Shown: positions 14,065 through 22,839, counted from the first letter of the stretch. The stretch: DNA of 38,297 bases from JAIBAI01 sp044238875 (GCA_044238875.1 JBIICM010000006.1:1-38297), one strand, 5' to 3'. Numbers and translations are program-made. The notes: generated by a model not told the origin, from the sequence alone.

Positions 14065-16227
14065 ATGCTCCAAACCGCTTCAGTACCTATCGAACAATTT
14101 AGCTACGACAATAAAATTGTAAGGAACTTTGCAATAGCCACCATCATTTTCGGCCTGATCGGAATGACCGTTGGGTTGCTGGTAGCCCTTCAGCTGGTAT
14201 TTCCTTCCCTGAATTTTGGCATTCCATTTACCTCATATGGCAGGATTCGCCCGCTGCATACCAATGCAGTGATTTTCGCTTTTGTTGGTAACGGCATTTT
14301 TGCGGGTGTTTATTATTCGCTGCAGCGGCTCTGTAAGGCGAGGATGTTCAGTGATACCCTTAGCAACATTCATTTCTGGGGTTGGCAGCTGATCATACTT
14401 GCAGCAGCAGTAACACTCCCTTTAGGTATCACAACAGGAAAAGAATACGCAGAACTCGAATGGCCGATTGATATTGCAATTACCCTTATATGGGTTGTTT
14501 TTGGATGGAACCTTTTGGGCACAATTCTTAAAAGGAGGGTTCAGCATCTTTACGTGGCCATCTGGTTTTACATAGCAACCTGGGTTACTGTGGCGGTATT
14601 GCATATCGTTAATTCATTTGAACTGCCCGTTTCATTGCTGAAAAGCTATAGCTGGTATGCAGGCGTTCAGGATGCATTGGTGCAATGGTGGTATGGTCAC
14701 AATGCGGTGGCATTTTTTCTCACCACGCCATATCTGGGGCTGATGTATTATTTCATACCCAAAGCGGCCAACAGACCGGTATATTCTTACAGGCTTTCAA
14801 TCATTCACTTCTGGGCATTGATCTTCCTTTATATATGGGCGGGTCCGCACCATTTGCTCTACACAGCACTTCCCGACTGGGCCCAGTCGCTGGGTGTGGT
14901 GTTTTCGTTAATGCTGATCGCTCCTTCATGGGGCGGCATGATTAACGGATTGCTTACCCTGCGCGGGGCATGGGATAAGGTTCGCGAGGATGTGGTGCTC
15001 AAATTCATGGTGGTTGCCATAACAGCATACGGCATGGCAACATTTGAAGGCCCTATGCTTTCGTTGAAAAATGTGAATGCCATCGGACACTTCACTGACT
15101 GGATCGTTGCGCACGTGCACGTGGGAGCCCTTGGGTGGAACGGTATGCTCACCTTCGGCATGCTCTATTGGCTTTTCCCGAAAATATACGGCAGATCGCT
15201 TTTCTCCCAAAAAATGGCAAATTTCCACTTCTGGATTGCCACCCTCGGCATCATTTTTTACGCAGTTCCCATGTATTGGGCAGGCTTCACGCAAAGCCTC
15301 ATGTGGAAGGAGTTCAATCCTGACGGATACCTCAAATACCCTAACTTTCTTGAAACTGTTACCCAGCTGATACCATTGTATGCCCTGCGTTCAATTGGTG
15401 GCGTGCTTTACCTCGCAGGTTTTGTGGTGATGATTGTAAACCTCTGGAAAACGGCAGCAGCGGGTAAGCTTGTGGCCGATGAACCCACCGAAGCTGCTGC
15501 GCTTCCGTCAAACCTGACCACCGGCAGGGTAAGCGGGGAGCATTGGCACCGTCAGATTGAGCGCAGGCCGGTTCAGCTGCTGATCTTTAGTCTTATCGTT
15601 ATCCTGATCGGTGGAATCTTCGAACTCATACCCACCTTTCTGATTAAATCAAACATCCCCACAATTGCGAGCGTGAAGCCCTATACTCCGCTTGAGTTGC
15701 AGGGGCGCGATATTTACCTGCGCGAGGGCTGCTATACCTGCCATAGCCAGATGGTCAGGCCTTTCCGGTCTGAAACCGAAAGATACGGGGAGTACTCAAA
15801 AGCAGGTGAATTTGTGTATGATCACCCCTTTCAGTGGGGATCAAAACGAACAGGGCCGGATCTGGCAAGGGAAGGAACAAATAAGCTGAGAAAACCCGAC
15901 AGCTGGCATTATAACCACATGGATGACCCCACTTCCATGTCACCGGGCTCAATTATGCCTGCCTATCCCTGGCTGCTTGATGATGATCTCGACACTGCAA
16001 GCACGGCGGGCAAGATCAGGGCGATGCAGCAACTCGGCGTTCCTTATCCTGCAGGTTTTGATAAGAAAGCCAACGCAGATCTGATGATTCAGGCCGGAAA
16101 AATTACCGCTGGATTGAAAGAAGCCGGAATTGAAACCATGCCCCAGAAAGAGATCATTGCCCTGATTGCCTATCTGCAAAGGCTTGGTACTGATATAAGC
16201 GCGGAAAAAACAGCCAATGTTCAATAA
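14065..16227 (+). CDS. ccoNO: cbb3-type cytochrome c oxidase, fused subunits CcoN and CcoO
   Basis: This 720-aa protein is the catalytic core of the high-affinity terminal oxidase. Residues 1 to about 465 are CcoN with about 12 membrane helices. H65 (RPLHTNAVIF) is a haem b ligand, H212 (WWYGHNAVAF) and H262-H263 (WAGPHHLLYT) bind CuB, and H350/H352 (VAHVHVGALGW) bind haem. After a linker comes CcoO: one membrane helix (about 502-525) and a periplasmic cytochrome c domain with CYTCH (556-560, in REGCYTCHSQMVRPF) and Met ligand M631 in GSIMPAYPWL. The two are separate genes in Proteobacteria; the fusion is common in Bacteroidota. It starts 22 bp after ccoS. Confidence 0.96.
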   Translation: MLQTASVPIEQFSYDNKIVRNFAIATIIFGLIGMTVGLLVALQLVFPSLNFGIPFTSYGRIRPLHTNAVIFAFVGNGIFAGVYYSLQRLCKARMFSDTLSNIHFWGWQLIILAAAVTLPLGITTGKEYAELEWPIDIAITLIWVVFGWNLLGTILKRRVQHLYVAIWFYIATWVTVAVLHIVNSFELPVSLLKSYSWYAGVQDALVQWWYGHNAVAFFLTTPYLGLMYYFIPKAANRPVYSYRLSIIHFWALIFLYIWAGPHHLLYTALPDWAQSLGVVFSLMLIAPSWGGMINGLLTLRGAWDKVREDVVLKFMVVAITAYGMATFEGPMLSLKNVNAIGHFTDWIVAHVHVGALGWNGMLTFGMLYWLFPKIYGRSLFSQKMANFHFWIATLGIIFYAVPMYWAGFTQSLMWKEFNPDGYLKYPNFLETVTQLIPLYALRSIGGVLYLAGFVVMIVNLWKTAAAGKLVADEPTEAAALPSNLTTGRVSGEHWHRQIERRPVQLLIFSLIVILIGGIFELIPTFLIKSNIPTIASVKPYTPLELQGRDIYLREGCYTCHSQMVRPFRSETERYGEYSKAGEFVYDHPFQWGSKRTGPDLAREGTNKLRKPDSWHYNHMDDPTSMSPGSIMPAYPWLLDDDLDTASTAGKIRAMQQLGVPYPAGFDKKANADLMIQAGKITAGLKEAGIETMPQKEIIALIAYLQRLGTDISAEKTANVQ

Positions 16228-16245
16228 ACCATAAAAAAAACTGCC

Positions 16246-16434
16246 ATGAAATTCATCAATTATCTCACAACTATTGCGGGGGTCGACATTTTCCCAATGG
16301 TTTCGCTGCTGATCTTCTTTTTATTTTTTTCAGGCCTGATTTGGTTTGTCATGCGTGCCGACCGCAGTGAAATGATCAGACTCAAAACGCTACCACTTGA
16401 TTTATCCGAAACTGAAACAAACGATGAACAATGA
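16246..16434 (+). CDS. ccoQ: Small CcoQ/FixQ-like cbb3 oxidase subunit
   Basis: This 62-aa protein has one membrane helix (about 16-37, FPMVSLLIFFLFFSGLIWFV) followed by a short charged tail, matching CcoQ in size, topology and gene position between ccoNO and ccoP. CcoQ stabilises the oxidase complex in some species and is poorly conserved, so the call rests mostly on context. Its TGA overlaps the ATG of the next small ORF in ATGA. Confidence 0.75.
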   Translation: MKFINYLTTIAGVDIFPMVSLLIFFLFFSGLIWFVMRADRSEMIRLKTLPLDLSETETNDEQ

Positions 16435-16589
16435 AACCTGTTGAGCCAACCCAAACTTTTGAAACCTGTCACGCACCGGGTCATATTCTGATCTGGAAGC
16501 AAAGATTCAGAAACGTTGCAGATAAATTGAACCTGCCGGAAACCATATCAAAAGGACGAATCAGAATATACAACTTCCAGAAAAAATGA
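16431..16589 (+). CDS. Unrecognised 52-aa ORF between ccoQ and ccoP
   Basis: I do not recognise this protein. It starts in an ATGA overlap with the ccoQ stop and ends in an ATGA overlap with the ccoP start, so translation is probably coupled on both sides. It has no membrane helix or signal peptide. It contains one Cys-His pair in ETCHAPGHILIWKQRF and a basic C-terminal half (KGRIRIYNFQKK). The sequence HILIWKQRFRNVADKL could form a basic amphipathic helix. It may be a small assembly or accessory factor of the oxidase, or just a translational spacer. The double overlap and full use of the space argue that it is real. Confidence 0.55.
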   Translation: MKPVEPTQTFETCHAPGHILIWKQRFRNVADKLNLPETISKGRIRIYNFQKK

Positions 16590-17749
16590 GAAATCAGCCT
16601 AAACATTTGATCCTGACAACATTTTTACTTACCGCCACCAGAGGTCTTGTTTCTGCTGCTGAAACGCCAGACATTTCCCCAGCCTACACCAATCCGGTTT
16701 TTCTGGCTATGCTGATGGCTATCCTGATTCTGTTTTTTGTGATCATCGGTTTAGCTGCAACCATCAGGAACCTTGCCGAGGCGGCCCGCCAAAAGATCAA
16801 CACCAAAAGCTCAGCAGGAATCACCCCCCTTATAATTGCAGCACTCACATTCATAGGCGCGGGTGATATGTTAGCACAGGACACGCCGGTAGTTCAGGCG
16901 GCAGCCGAAAATACATGGATGCCTCCTGCTAGCATCGGCGGGCTCGACAGCTGGGTTTTTTTGGCCATGTTACTTATGCTGCTGGCTGAAGTGTTAATTG
17001 TTTACGGACTCTTGCGCTCCGTAAGGCAATTGCTGGTTGGTCTGGGATATAAAACTGATTTAACAGGTGAGTTTACCCTGATTAACTGGAAAAGGCTGAA
17101 CAAAAAATTGACCGATGCCGTTCCGATTGAAGAAGAAGGGGTTGTGATGACCGACCATGAATATGACGGCATACGCGAACTCGACAATAACCTTCCACCC
17201 TGGTGGAAATATGGGTTTTATCTGACCATCGTTTTCAGCCTGGTTTATTTGATCAGTTACCATGTAACGCGTTCATCTCCCCTTCAGTTGAAAGAGTATC
17301 AGACAGAACTTGCTGAAGCAGAGGCATCAAAGGCCAGTCAGCTGAAATCTGTCGCTGCCAGTGTAGATGAGAATACGGTTACCACACTCACTGATCCGGC
17401 AATCATTGCATCCGGCATGGAAATTTTTAAAGGAAATTGCGCAAGCTGCCATGGTCAGTCAGGCGAAGGCGGTGTCGGCCCCAACCTTACCGATGAATTC
17501 TGGATCAACGGAGGGGGAATAAATAATATTTTTAAAGTGATAAAATACGGTGTTCCTGCAAAAGGCATGATCTCCTGGCAACAGGCCCTAAAGCCGGAAG
17601 CCATTCAAAAAGTGGCCAGCTACATAGTTACGCTTGCGGGAACAAAGCCGGCCAATGCCAAAGCGCCACAGGGTGAAATATGGAAAGCCCCCGCCGATTC
17701 TTCTGTTGCAGCTGAAAGTGCTGAAGTGGCTCAAACTGCGATAAAATGA
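16586..17749 (+). CDS. ccoP: cbb3 oxidase subunit CcoP with N-terminal extension and a single haem c site
   Basis: This 387-aa protein has three hydrophobic stretches at about 38-60, 80-94 and 122-145, then the FixP N-terminal pattern HEYDGIRELDNNLPPWWKYG (191-210), its membrane helix (about 208-225) and one cytochrome c domain with CASCH (285-289) and likely Met ligand M328 (KGMISW). Proteobacterial CcoP starts near the DGIxE motif and carries two CxxCH sites; this one has only one and an extension of about 190 residues in front. CcoP passes electrons from soluble cytochrome c to CcoO. The ATG overlaps the stop of the 52-aa ORF and the TGA overlaps the ccoG ATG. Confidence 0.9.
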   Translation: MRNQPKHLILTTFLLTATRGLVSAAETPDISPAYTNPVFLAMLMAILILFFVIIGLAATIRNLAEAARQKINTKSSAGITPLIIAALTFIGAGDMLAQDTPVVQAAAENTWMPPASIGGLDSWVFLAMLLMLLAEVLIVYGLLRSVRQLLVGLGYKTDLTGEFTLINWKRLNKKLTDAVPIEEEGVVMTDHEYDGIRELDNNLPPWWKYGFYLTIVFSLVYLISYHVTRSSPLQLKEYQTELAEAEASKASQLKSVAASVDENTVTTLTDPAIIASGMEIFKGNCASCHGQSGEGGVGPNLTDEFWINGGGINNIFKVIKYGVPAKGMISWQQALKPEAIQKVASYIVTLAGTKPANAKAPQGEIWKAPADSSVAAESAEVAQTAIK

Positions 17750-19155
17750 CTGCCGAGAATCCCGATCAACAGGGTGAATCATTCAGAGATGCTGTTTCCA
17801 CCATCAATAAGGAGGGAAAGCGGAACTGGATTTACCCACTCAAACCGTCAGGTTCTTTTTACAACAAAAGAAACATTGCCAGTATCATTTATCTGGTCAT
17901 GTTTTTTACCCTCCCATTCATGAAATTTAATGACGAACCACTACTGCTGCTGAATATTATTGAGCGTAAATTCATCATTTTGGGGTTTGTTTTCTTTCCC
18001 CAGGACCTCTTTCTTTTTGCCCTCGCCATGCTTAGTTTTATGGTGTTTGTGGTATTGTTTACAGTCGTATTTGGCAGGTTGTTCTGCGGTTGGGCATGTC
18101 CGCAAACCATCTTCATGGAAATGGTTTTCAGAAAAATTGAATACTGGATCGAAGGCGACGCCAGTCATCAGCGTGCTTTGAACAAGGGGCCATGGAATAA
18201 AGAAAAGCTCCTGAAGAAGACAGCCAAATACAGCATCTTTTTTGCAAATTCTTTTCTGATTGCGAATTTCTTCCTGGCCTACCTTATCGGTATGGACAAA
18301 CTGAAACTGATAATTGCAGCGCCCTTGTCGCAGCACCTGGGCGGATTTACTGCAATTTTCATATTCACCGGGGTTTTTTTCTTTGTTTACACTTACATGC
18401 GCGAACAGGTATGCCTTGTTGTTTGTCCCTACGGCAGGTTGCAGGGTGTTTTGCTCGACAAACATTCCATCGTGGTGGCCTATGATTACAAACGCGGTGA
18501 ACCCCGGCATAAATACATGAAGCAGGAAGGTGTTGAAACAGGAGATTGTATTGACTGCCATCAGTGCGTAAAGGTTTGCCCCACAGGAATTGACATCAGA
18601 AACGGCACCCAGCTTGAATGTATCAATTGCGCCGCTTGTATTGATGCATGCGACCATATTATGGAAAGTATCCACAAGCCCAAAGGGCTGATAAGGTACG
18701 CTTCGGAGGCCGGTATAGCACTTGGTGAAAAACTAAGACTTACACCACGCATCATTGGTTATTCGCTGGTGCTGGTGTTGCTGGTAATGGGTCTGGGATT
18801 CGGCCTTGCCTCCCGCTCTGCGGTAGAAGCAACCATTCTCCGCGCCCCGGGTACCCTCTTTCAGGAATTGGGTACCGACAGTGTTACCAACCTTTATACC
18901 TACACGCTGGTCAACAAGACCCATGAGCCGCTTGAACTGATACCTGAGCTGCGGAATATTGGTGGAAGCGTAAGGCTGATTGGTGGGGGTAAAGCCATTT
19001 ACATTGATCCGGAGGGCATCCAGAAAGGGACATTCTTTTTGGCGCTTGCGCGCGCTGACCTTAAAAAACGGAAGAGTGACATCCAGCTTGAATTCTGCGG
19101 CCATGGCAAATGCTACGAATCTGCCAAAACCGTGTTTTTGGGTCCGGTCAGATAA
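17746..19155 (+). CDS. ccoG: cbb3 oxidase accessory protein CcoG (FixG/RdxA)
   Basis: This 469-aa inner-membrane protein has several membrane helices. FGRLFCGWACPQTIFMEMVF carries the NapH/CcoG-type Cys motif after helix 2, and LVVCPYGRLQGVLLDK is typical of CcoG. The ferredoxin region from about residue 266 has two Cys clusters, CIDCHQCVKVCP and CINCAACIDACD, for 4Fe-4S clusters. A periplasmic Ig-like domain (about 360-469) closes the protein. CcoG has been linked to copper reduction during cbb3 assembly. The start is in an ATGA overlap with ccoP. Confidence 0.95.
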   Translation: MTAENPDQQGESFRDAVSTINKEGKRNWIYPLKPSGSFYNKRNIASIIYLVMFFTLPFMKFNDEPLLLLNIIERKFIILGFVFFPQDLFLFALAMLSFMVFVVLFTVVFGRLFCGWACPQTIFMEMVFRKIEYWIEGDASHQRALNKGPWNKEKLLKKTAKYSIFFANSFLIANFFLAYLIGMDKLKLIIAAPLSQHLGGFTAIFIFTGVFFFVYTYMREQVCLVVCPYGRLQGVLLDKHSIVVAYDYKRGEPRHKYMKQEGVETGDCIDCHQCVKVCPTGIDIRNGTQLECINCAACIDACDHIMESIHKPKGLIRYASEAGIALGEKLRLTPRIIGYSLVLVLLVMGLGFGLASRSAVEATILRAPGTLFQELGTDSVTNLYTYTLVNKTHEPLELIPELRNIGGSVRLIGGGKAIYIDPEGIQKGTFFLALARADLKKRKSDIQLEFCGHGKCYESAKTVFLGPVR

Positions 19156-19173
19156 AAGTTATTGATATTCACT

Positions 19174-19638
19174 ATGAAAAATCAACAAAAAAACAGTCGG
19201 ATGAAATGGAACTGGGGAAGTAGTATCTTCCTCATGTACGGATTGTTTGTGGCAGGTATTCTGCTCATGGTAACCATGGCTTTCAGGCAGCGGGTTGATC
19301 TCGAGAACCGGGATTATTATGCCAGGGAGCTTGTGTTTCAGCACCAGATTGATAAAATGTACCGCAGCCGCGCATTGAATAACCCGCTGAAAGTGATGCT
19401 TGAAAATAGATTTATTGTCATACGTTTTCCATTCAAGGGCAGTGCGCTGAGCGGAAAGGTTGAGCTTTTTCGCCCTTCGAATGCTGAAAATGATCACCTT
19501 TTTTATGTTAATGCAGATGTTGATGGCAACATGAAAATTCCCGCGGCTGCTATGGCACCCGGAGCTTACCGGGTAAAGGTAGATTGGGAATTTCAGGGTA
19601 TTACTTATTACGACGAACAGGTTTTGCTCATTCAATAA
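19174..19638 (+). CDS. ccoH: cbb3 oxidase assembly protein CcoH (FixH)
   Basis: This 154-aa protein has one membrane helix (about 16-38, SIFLMYGLFVAGILLMVTMA) and a periplasmic domain with the FixH-like opening DLENRDYYARELVFQHQIDK, where the acidic and tyrosine-rich start is conserved in the family. The beta-rich end PGAYRVKVDWEFQGITYYDE matches the final FixH strands. CcoH helps stabilise cbb3 and works near CcoI. I choose the ATG at 19174; a TTG at 19162 would add four residues. It lies 18 bp after ccoG. Confidence 0.88.
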   Translation: MKNQQKNSRMKWNWGSSIFLMYGLFVAGILLMVTMAFRQRVDLENRDYYARELVFQHQIDKMYRSRALNNPLKVMLENRFIVIRFPFKGSALSGKVELFRPSNAENDHLFYVNADVDGNMKIPAAAMAPGAYRVKVDWEFQGITYYDEQVLLIQ

Positions 19639-19649
19639 TTTTTTCGGCG

Positions 19650-20375
19650 GTGGAACTACTTATTGCTGCATGGTTGCTCGGGATGGCAGGAAGCCTGCAT
19701 TGTGTAGGCATGTGCGGTCCCATAGCGCTCGCTCTTCCGGTTTACCACCTGCCATTTACCCGGCGTATTTTTTCAGTGCTGACTTACCATGCCGGAAGAA
19801 TAATGACCTATGCCGCATTGGGTTTGGTTTTCTCCCTGCTTGGGGCAGGTATTGCCCTTGCCGGTTATCAGCAGGTGTTGTCAGTGGTGCTGGGTCTTTT
19901 GCTTGTGCTTTTGGCCTTGATTTCAATGGGCGTTGCCGGAAGAAGGCCCGCAATTGGTATTGGTTTTAACCTGAAAAAACACTTGGGACGAGCATTAGGT
20001 CGCAAAACAATCCCAGCCTTTTTCCTGACAGGTTTGCTAAACGGTTTGTTGCCCTGCGGAATGATCTATGTTGCGCTGGCCGGGGCTACAGTGAGTCCCA
20101 CCGTAGAGCAGGGCATTCTGTTTATGGTACTTTTTGGCCTGGGTACACTTCCTGCCATGGTAGGAGTTGCTGTAATCTCCACTATTTCAGTAGGGTGGAG
20201 GAGGGGCTTGAGAAAAGCTTCGCCTGTATTGACCATAATAATGGGTGTTTTACTGGTAGCCCGCGGCCTTGGTTTGGGTATTCCTTTTATCAGTCCGGAT
20301 ATTAATCGTGCAAACCAGATGAAACAATGCGCTCACCCGCTACCAACTGCCCAGCATGAAGCCCAAACCCATTGA
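19650..20375 (+). CDS. TauE/SafE (COG2836-like) membrane protein, end of the cbb3 cluster
   Basis: This 241-aa protein has about six membrane helices. The first carries GMAGSLHCVGMCGPIALALP and a later one GLLNGLLPCGMIYVALAG. These helix cysteines and the LPCG motif resemble the transmembrane domain of DsbD/CcdA. Members of this group are often the last gene of cbb3 maturation clusters and are thought to handle copper or thiol redox; the substrate is not established. The GTG at 19650 puts the start 11 bp after ccoH and directly before the first helix. An upstream ATG at 19584 would overlap ccoH by 55 bp and add an unlikely N-terminus. Confidence 0.8.
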   Translation: MELLIAAWLLGMAGSLHCVGMCGPIALALPVYHLPFTRRIFSVLTYHAGRIMTYAALGLVFSLLGAGIALAGYQQVLSVVLGLLLVLLALISMGVAGRRPAIGIGFNLKKHLGRALGRKTIPAFFLTGLLNGLLPCGMIYVALAGATVSPTVEQGILFMVLFGLGTLPAMVGVAVISTISVGWRRGLRKASPVLTIIMGVLLVARGLGLGIPFISPDINRANQMKQCAHPLPTAQHEAQTH

Positions 20376-20512
20376 TAAATAAAACCTATCGGAGACGAGC
20401 TAAACATGTCTTTGATAAACGGCTTTGGTTAATTTTAACGTTTAGGGTATTAATACGACGTGTATTTTTAAGTTTTATGGATTGTTTTGTTATCACTAAG
20501 CTCTGTTTGCTA

Positions 20513-20543
20513 TTGATTTAGTATAATATTTTAGTTATATTTG
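20513..20543 (+). promoter_or_regulatory. Promoter of the HAD-like gene
   Basis: TTG at 20513-20515, a 20-bp spacer and TATATTTG at 20536-20543 give a full match to TTG-N19-TAnnTTTG. The ATG at 20555 is only 11 bases after the box, so the leader would be about six bases. Confidence 0.6.
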
Positions 20544-20554
20544 CGAAAAACGCA

Positions 20555-20983
20555 ATGATGACGGAGTGCGAACTTGAGGAGAGTTTCGATGAAAAGGGGC
20601 AGCATGCCAGTCCGGTATTGCCCGAAAACGTAATCAATTATCTCATTGATATTGACGGAACCATCTGTGATGATGTACCCAATGAAGAACCGGAACGAAT
20701 GGTTACCGTTGAACCATACCTAGATGCGCTTGAAACCCTTAATAATTGGTATGCTCAGGGACACATTATCACTTTCTTTACATCAAGAACCGAAAATTTG
20801 CGCCCGGTAACCGAAGAATGGCTCAACAGAAATGGGTTCAATTACCACGGGCTGCTGATGGGTAAACCACGCGGAGGAAATTACCATTGGATTGACAATC
20901 ATATTGTGCGCGGTACACGCTTTAAAGGCAAGTTTACTGAGCTGGAACTGGTCATGAAGGAAATTCTGGTTTTTAAGAAATAG
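20555..20983 (+). CDS. HAD-superfamily phosphatase-like protein
   Basis: This 142-aa cytosolic protein shows all four HAD motifs: nucleophile region YLIDIDGTI (D32, D34), FFTSR (Thr76), K104 in GKPRGGNYHWI and the acidic D114 in WIDNH. It has almost no cap domain, like small HAD enzymes that act on large or phosphorylated sugar substrates; some relatives are annotated as capsule-biosynthesis phosphatases. The substrate is unknown. It has its own promoter and is separated from the cbb3 cluster by 179 bp. The gene begins with two adjacent ATG codons (20555 and 20558). Confidence 0.78.
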   Translation: MMTECELEESFDEKGQHASPVLPENVINYLIDIDGTICDDVPNEEPERMVTVEPYLDALETLNNWYAQGHIITFFTSRTENLRPVTEEWLNRNGFNYHGLLMGKPRGGNYHWIDNHIVRGTRFKGKFTELELVMKEILVFKK

Positions 20984-21000
20984 TAAAATCCTCAGGTTGT

Positions 21001-21030
21001 TTTGAGGCATTGAATAAGGATTTACATTTG
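21001..21030 (+). promoter_or_regulatory. Promoter of the first T9SS cargo gene
   Basis: TTTG at 21001-21004, an 18-bp spacer and TACATTTG at 21023-21030 form a clear Bacteroidota promoter. It lies across an in-frame TTG at 21010, so translation must start further on, at the ATG at 21052. Confidence 0.65.
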
Positions 21031-21051
21031 CAAAAAGACAATTATTGTTTG

Positions 21052-22767
21052 ATGTTACTCCACAGGTATTCCCTCAAATGTTCAATAAAATCTTTCCTTT
21101 GTTTGACGGGCATGTTTTTTTTACCAGTTGTTTACGCTGCGGCCCAGCGTCAAAATAATAACTGGACATTCGGTTTCGGTTGTCGGGTCGATTTTAACGG
21201 ACTAAATCCTGATGGCGCACTCAATTCATTTTTAATGAGTTCAGAACAATGTGCAACGGTCTCCGATCCTCAAACAGGTAGTTTGTTGTTTTACACTGAT
21301 GGGGTAAAGGTTTGGAATGCCTCCGGATTGGGCATGCCAAATGGAAATGACCTGATGGGAGGAACCTTTCTCTCGTCGAGCCAGGGACCAGCGATTGTGC
21401 CATTTCCGGATAACCCGGATAAGTATTTCATTTTTACACTTGATGAGCTGGAGTTTGATGTGCCGCCCCTTTATAACGGTTTGCGTTATTCGGTGGTAGA
21501 TATGAAATTAAATGGTGGAAAGGGTGATGTGGAAGCATCCAACAAAAACGTACTGCTAACCAGGGATTCCCTGACCGAGAAGTTGACGGTTATTCGCAGT
21601 GAAGCCATTCGTGGCTTTTGGGTGATTGTGCATCGTTGCAACAGCAACGAATTTCTGGCATACAAGGTTTCCGGTTGCGAAGTGAGCTCAACTCCGGTGG
21701 TGAGTGCAGTTGGCTCACCCTTGATCATACCTGCCGGCGATCAAAACAACCGGTTTGCCTGTTGGGGGTCTATGAAGGCCAATCCCGAAGGAACGCGGCT
21801 GGGTATGCCGATAGATGGATCAGCGTTCATAGAGTTTTTTGATTTCAATCCGGCCACGGGCATTTTTTCCAATCCTTTGGCTGTTGAGGTGAGTGACAAT
21901 ACCCTGACGCCGCCCATCCGAAAATATGGTTGTTGCTTCTCGCCTGATGGCAGTAAATTTTTCTTTACCAATACAATTTCAATTTATCAGCTCGATTTGG
22001 CCAATTATGAAGCATCAGCCATAGCTGCCTCCAATACATTGGTCGGCACTCCTGCCAATCCTGTATTTCAAATCGAGCAGGCTCCTAACGGCAAACTTTA
22101 TGCGGCAGTTGCAGGTAATGCCCTCGCTGCGATCAATTTTCCGAATAATGCAGGTACAGCCTGCGCTTACCAAAGTAACGCCCTTACGCTAAACGGAAAC
22201 TGTCAGCTTGGCCTGCCTGCGCATGTGCCTGAACGCAATTTTGCTGCGCCACCTTTTAATCTTGTTTACGACTGCGCCACCCTGAAATTGAACGCAACGT
22301 TAAGCGGCTTCAGCGATACAGGCATAAGCTGGGATATGGGAGTGCCGAACAGCAATCTTAAAGGGAGTACTGTTTCATTTAACTATACCGATACGGGCAC
22401 GGTAACCATCAAAGCTTCGTTCAGTAGCGATTGTTTTTCATTCAGTGTCGATACTTCAGTATTTATTGATTTTTGTGGTGTAAAATGCAATGAGGTATTT
22501 ATCCCTACCATTTTTTCTCCCAACGACAAAGGGCCGCAAACAAACGAAACTTTTTGTGTATTCAGCGATTGCGTTGAGCAGTTTAAACTGTTTATCCACA
22601 ACCGCTGGGGAGAGAAGGTGTTTGAAAGTGATGATATTAATAACTGCTGGGACGGCTCATTTAAAGGCTCAGCGGCAACAGATGGTGTTTATGCTTACAA
22701 TATTTCTATAATGCAAACAAGTGGAAAGGTTTTTAACAAAACCGGAACCATTACACTCATCCGTTAA
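21052..22767 (+). CDS. T9SS type-B cargo protein, beta-propeller-like (paralogue 1)
   Basis: This 571-aa exported protein has a signal peptide (to about residue 32, ending VVYAAA), followed by a domain that begins with NNNWTFGFGCRVDFNG and contains LLFYTDGVKVWNASG and FSPDGSKFFFTN, suggesting propeller-like blades. A PKD-like stretch follows, and the last roughly 92 residues (CNEVFIPTIFSPNDKGPQ to the end) are a gliding-motility-associated (CHU_C, type B) sorting domain with HNRWGEKVFE and WDGSF. Such cargo is secreted by the T9SS and usually paired with a PorP/SprF protein, one of which lies at 28780. The N-terminal domain is homologous to that of the protein at 26097. Function unknown; an adhesin or surface-layer role is an inference. 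Confidence 0.85.
   Translation: MLLHRYSLKCSIKSFLCLTGMFFLPVVYAAAQRQNNNWTFGFGCRVDFNGLNPDGALNSFLMSSEQCATVSDPQTGSLLFYTDGVKVWNASGLGMPNGNDLMGGTFLSSSQGPAIVPFPDNPDKYFIFTLDELEFDVPPLYNGLRYSVVDMKLNGGKGDVEASNKNVLLTRDSLTEKLTVIRSEAIRGFWVIVHRCNSNEFLAYKVSGCEVSSTPVVSAVGSPLIIPAGDQNNRFACWGSMKANPEGTRLGMPIDGSAFIEFFDFNPATGIFSNPLAVEVSDNTLTPPIRKYGCCFSPDGSKFFFTNTISIYQLDLANYEASAIAASNTLVGTPANPVFQIEQAPNGKLYAAVAGNALAAINFPNNAGTACAYQSNALTLNGNCQLGLPAHVPERNFAAPPFNLVYDCATLKLNATLSGFSDTGISWDMGVPNSNLKGSTVSFNYTDTGTVTIKASFSSDCFSFSVDTSVFIDFCGVKCNEVFIPTIFSPNDKGPQTNETFCVFSDCVEQFKLFIHNRWGEKVFESDDINNCWDGSFKGSAATDGVYAYNISIMQTSGKVFNKTGTITLIR
22486..22550 (+). repeat. 65-bp direct repeat, copy 1 (within T9SS cargo gene)
   Basis: These 65 bases are identical to 25762-25826. 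They encode the start of the type-B sorting domain in two paralogous genes, including synonymous positions. The third paralogue at 26097 is diverged in the same region (near 28495). Confidence 0.9.
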
Positions 22768-22839
22768 GTTAGTTTTATGGCGGATGCTTCAAAATTACCG
22801 CAGTAAAAACATAATGTCTAAGCAGATTACAGGATGCTA

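Noticed and set aside
17941..18675. 244-codon open frame on the minus strand inside ccoG
   Set aside because: It is antisense to the conserved ferredoxin and membrane region of ccoG; its length is explained by codon bias.
20450..20470. TAATACGACGTGTATT resembles the start of a T7 RNA polymerase promoter
   Set aside because: Only the first nine bases match, there is no phage context, and the sequence also makes a weak AATAC/GTATT hairpin; most likely chance.
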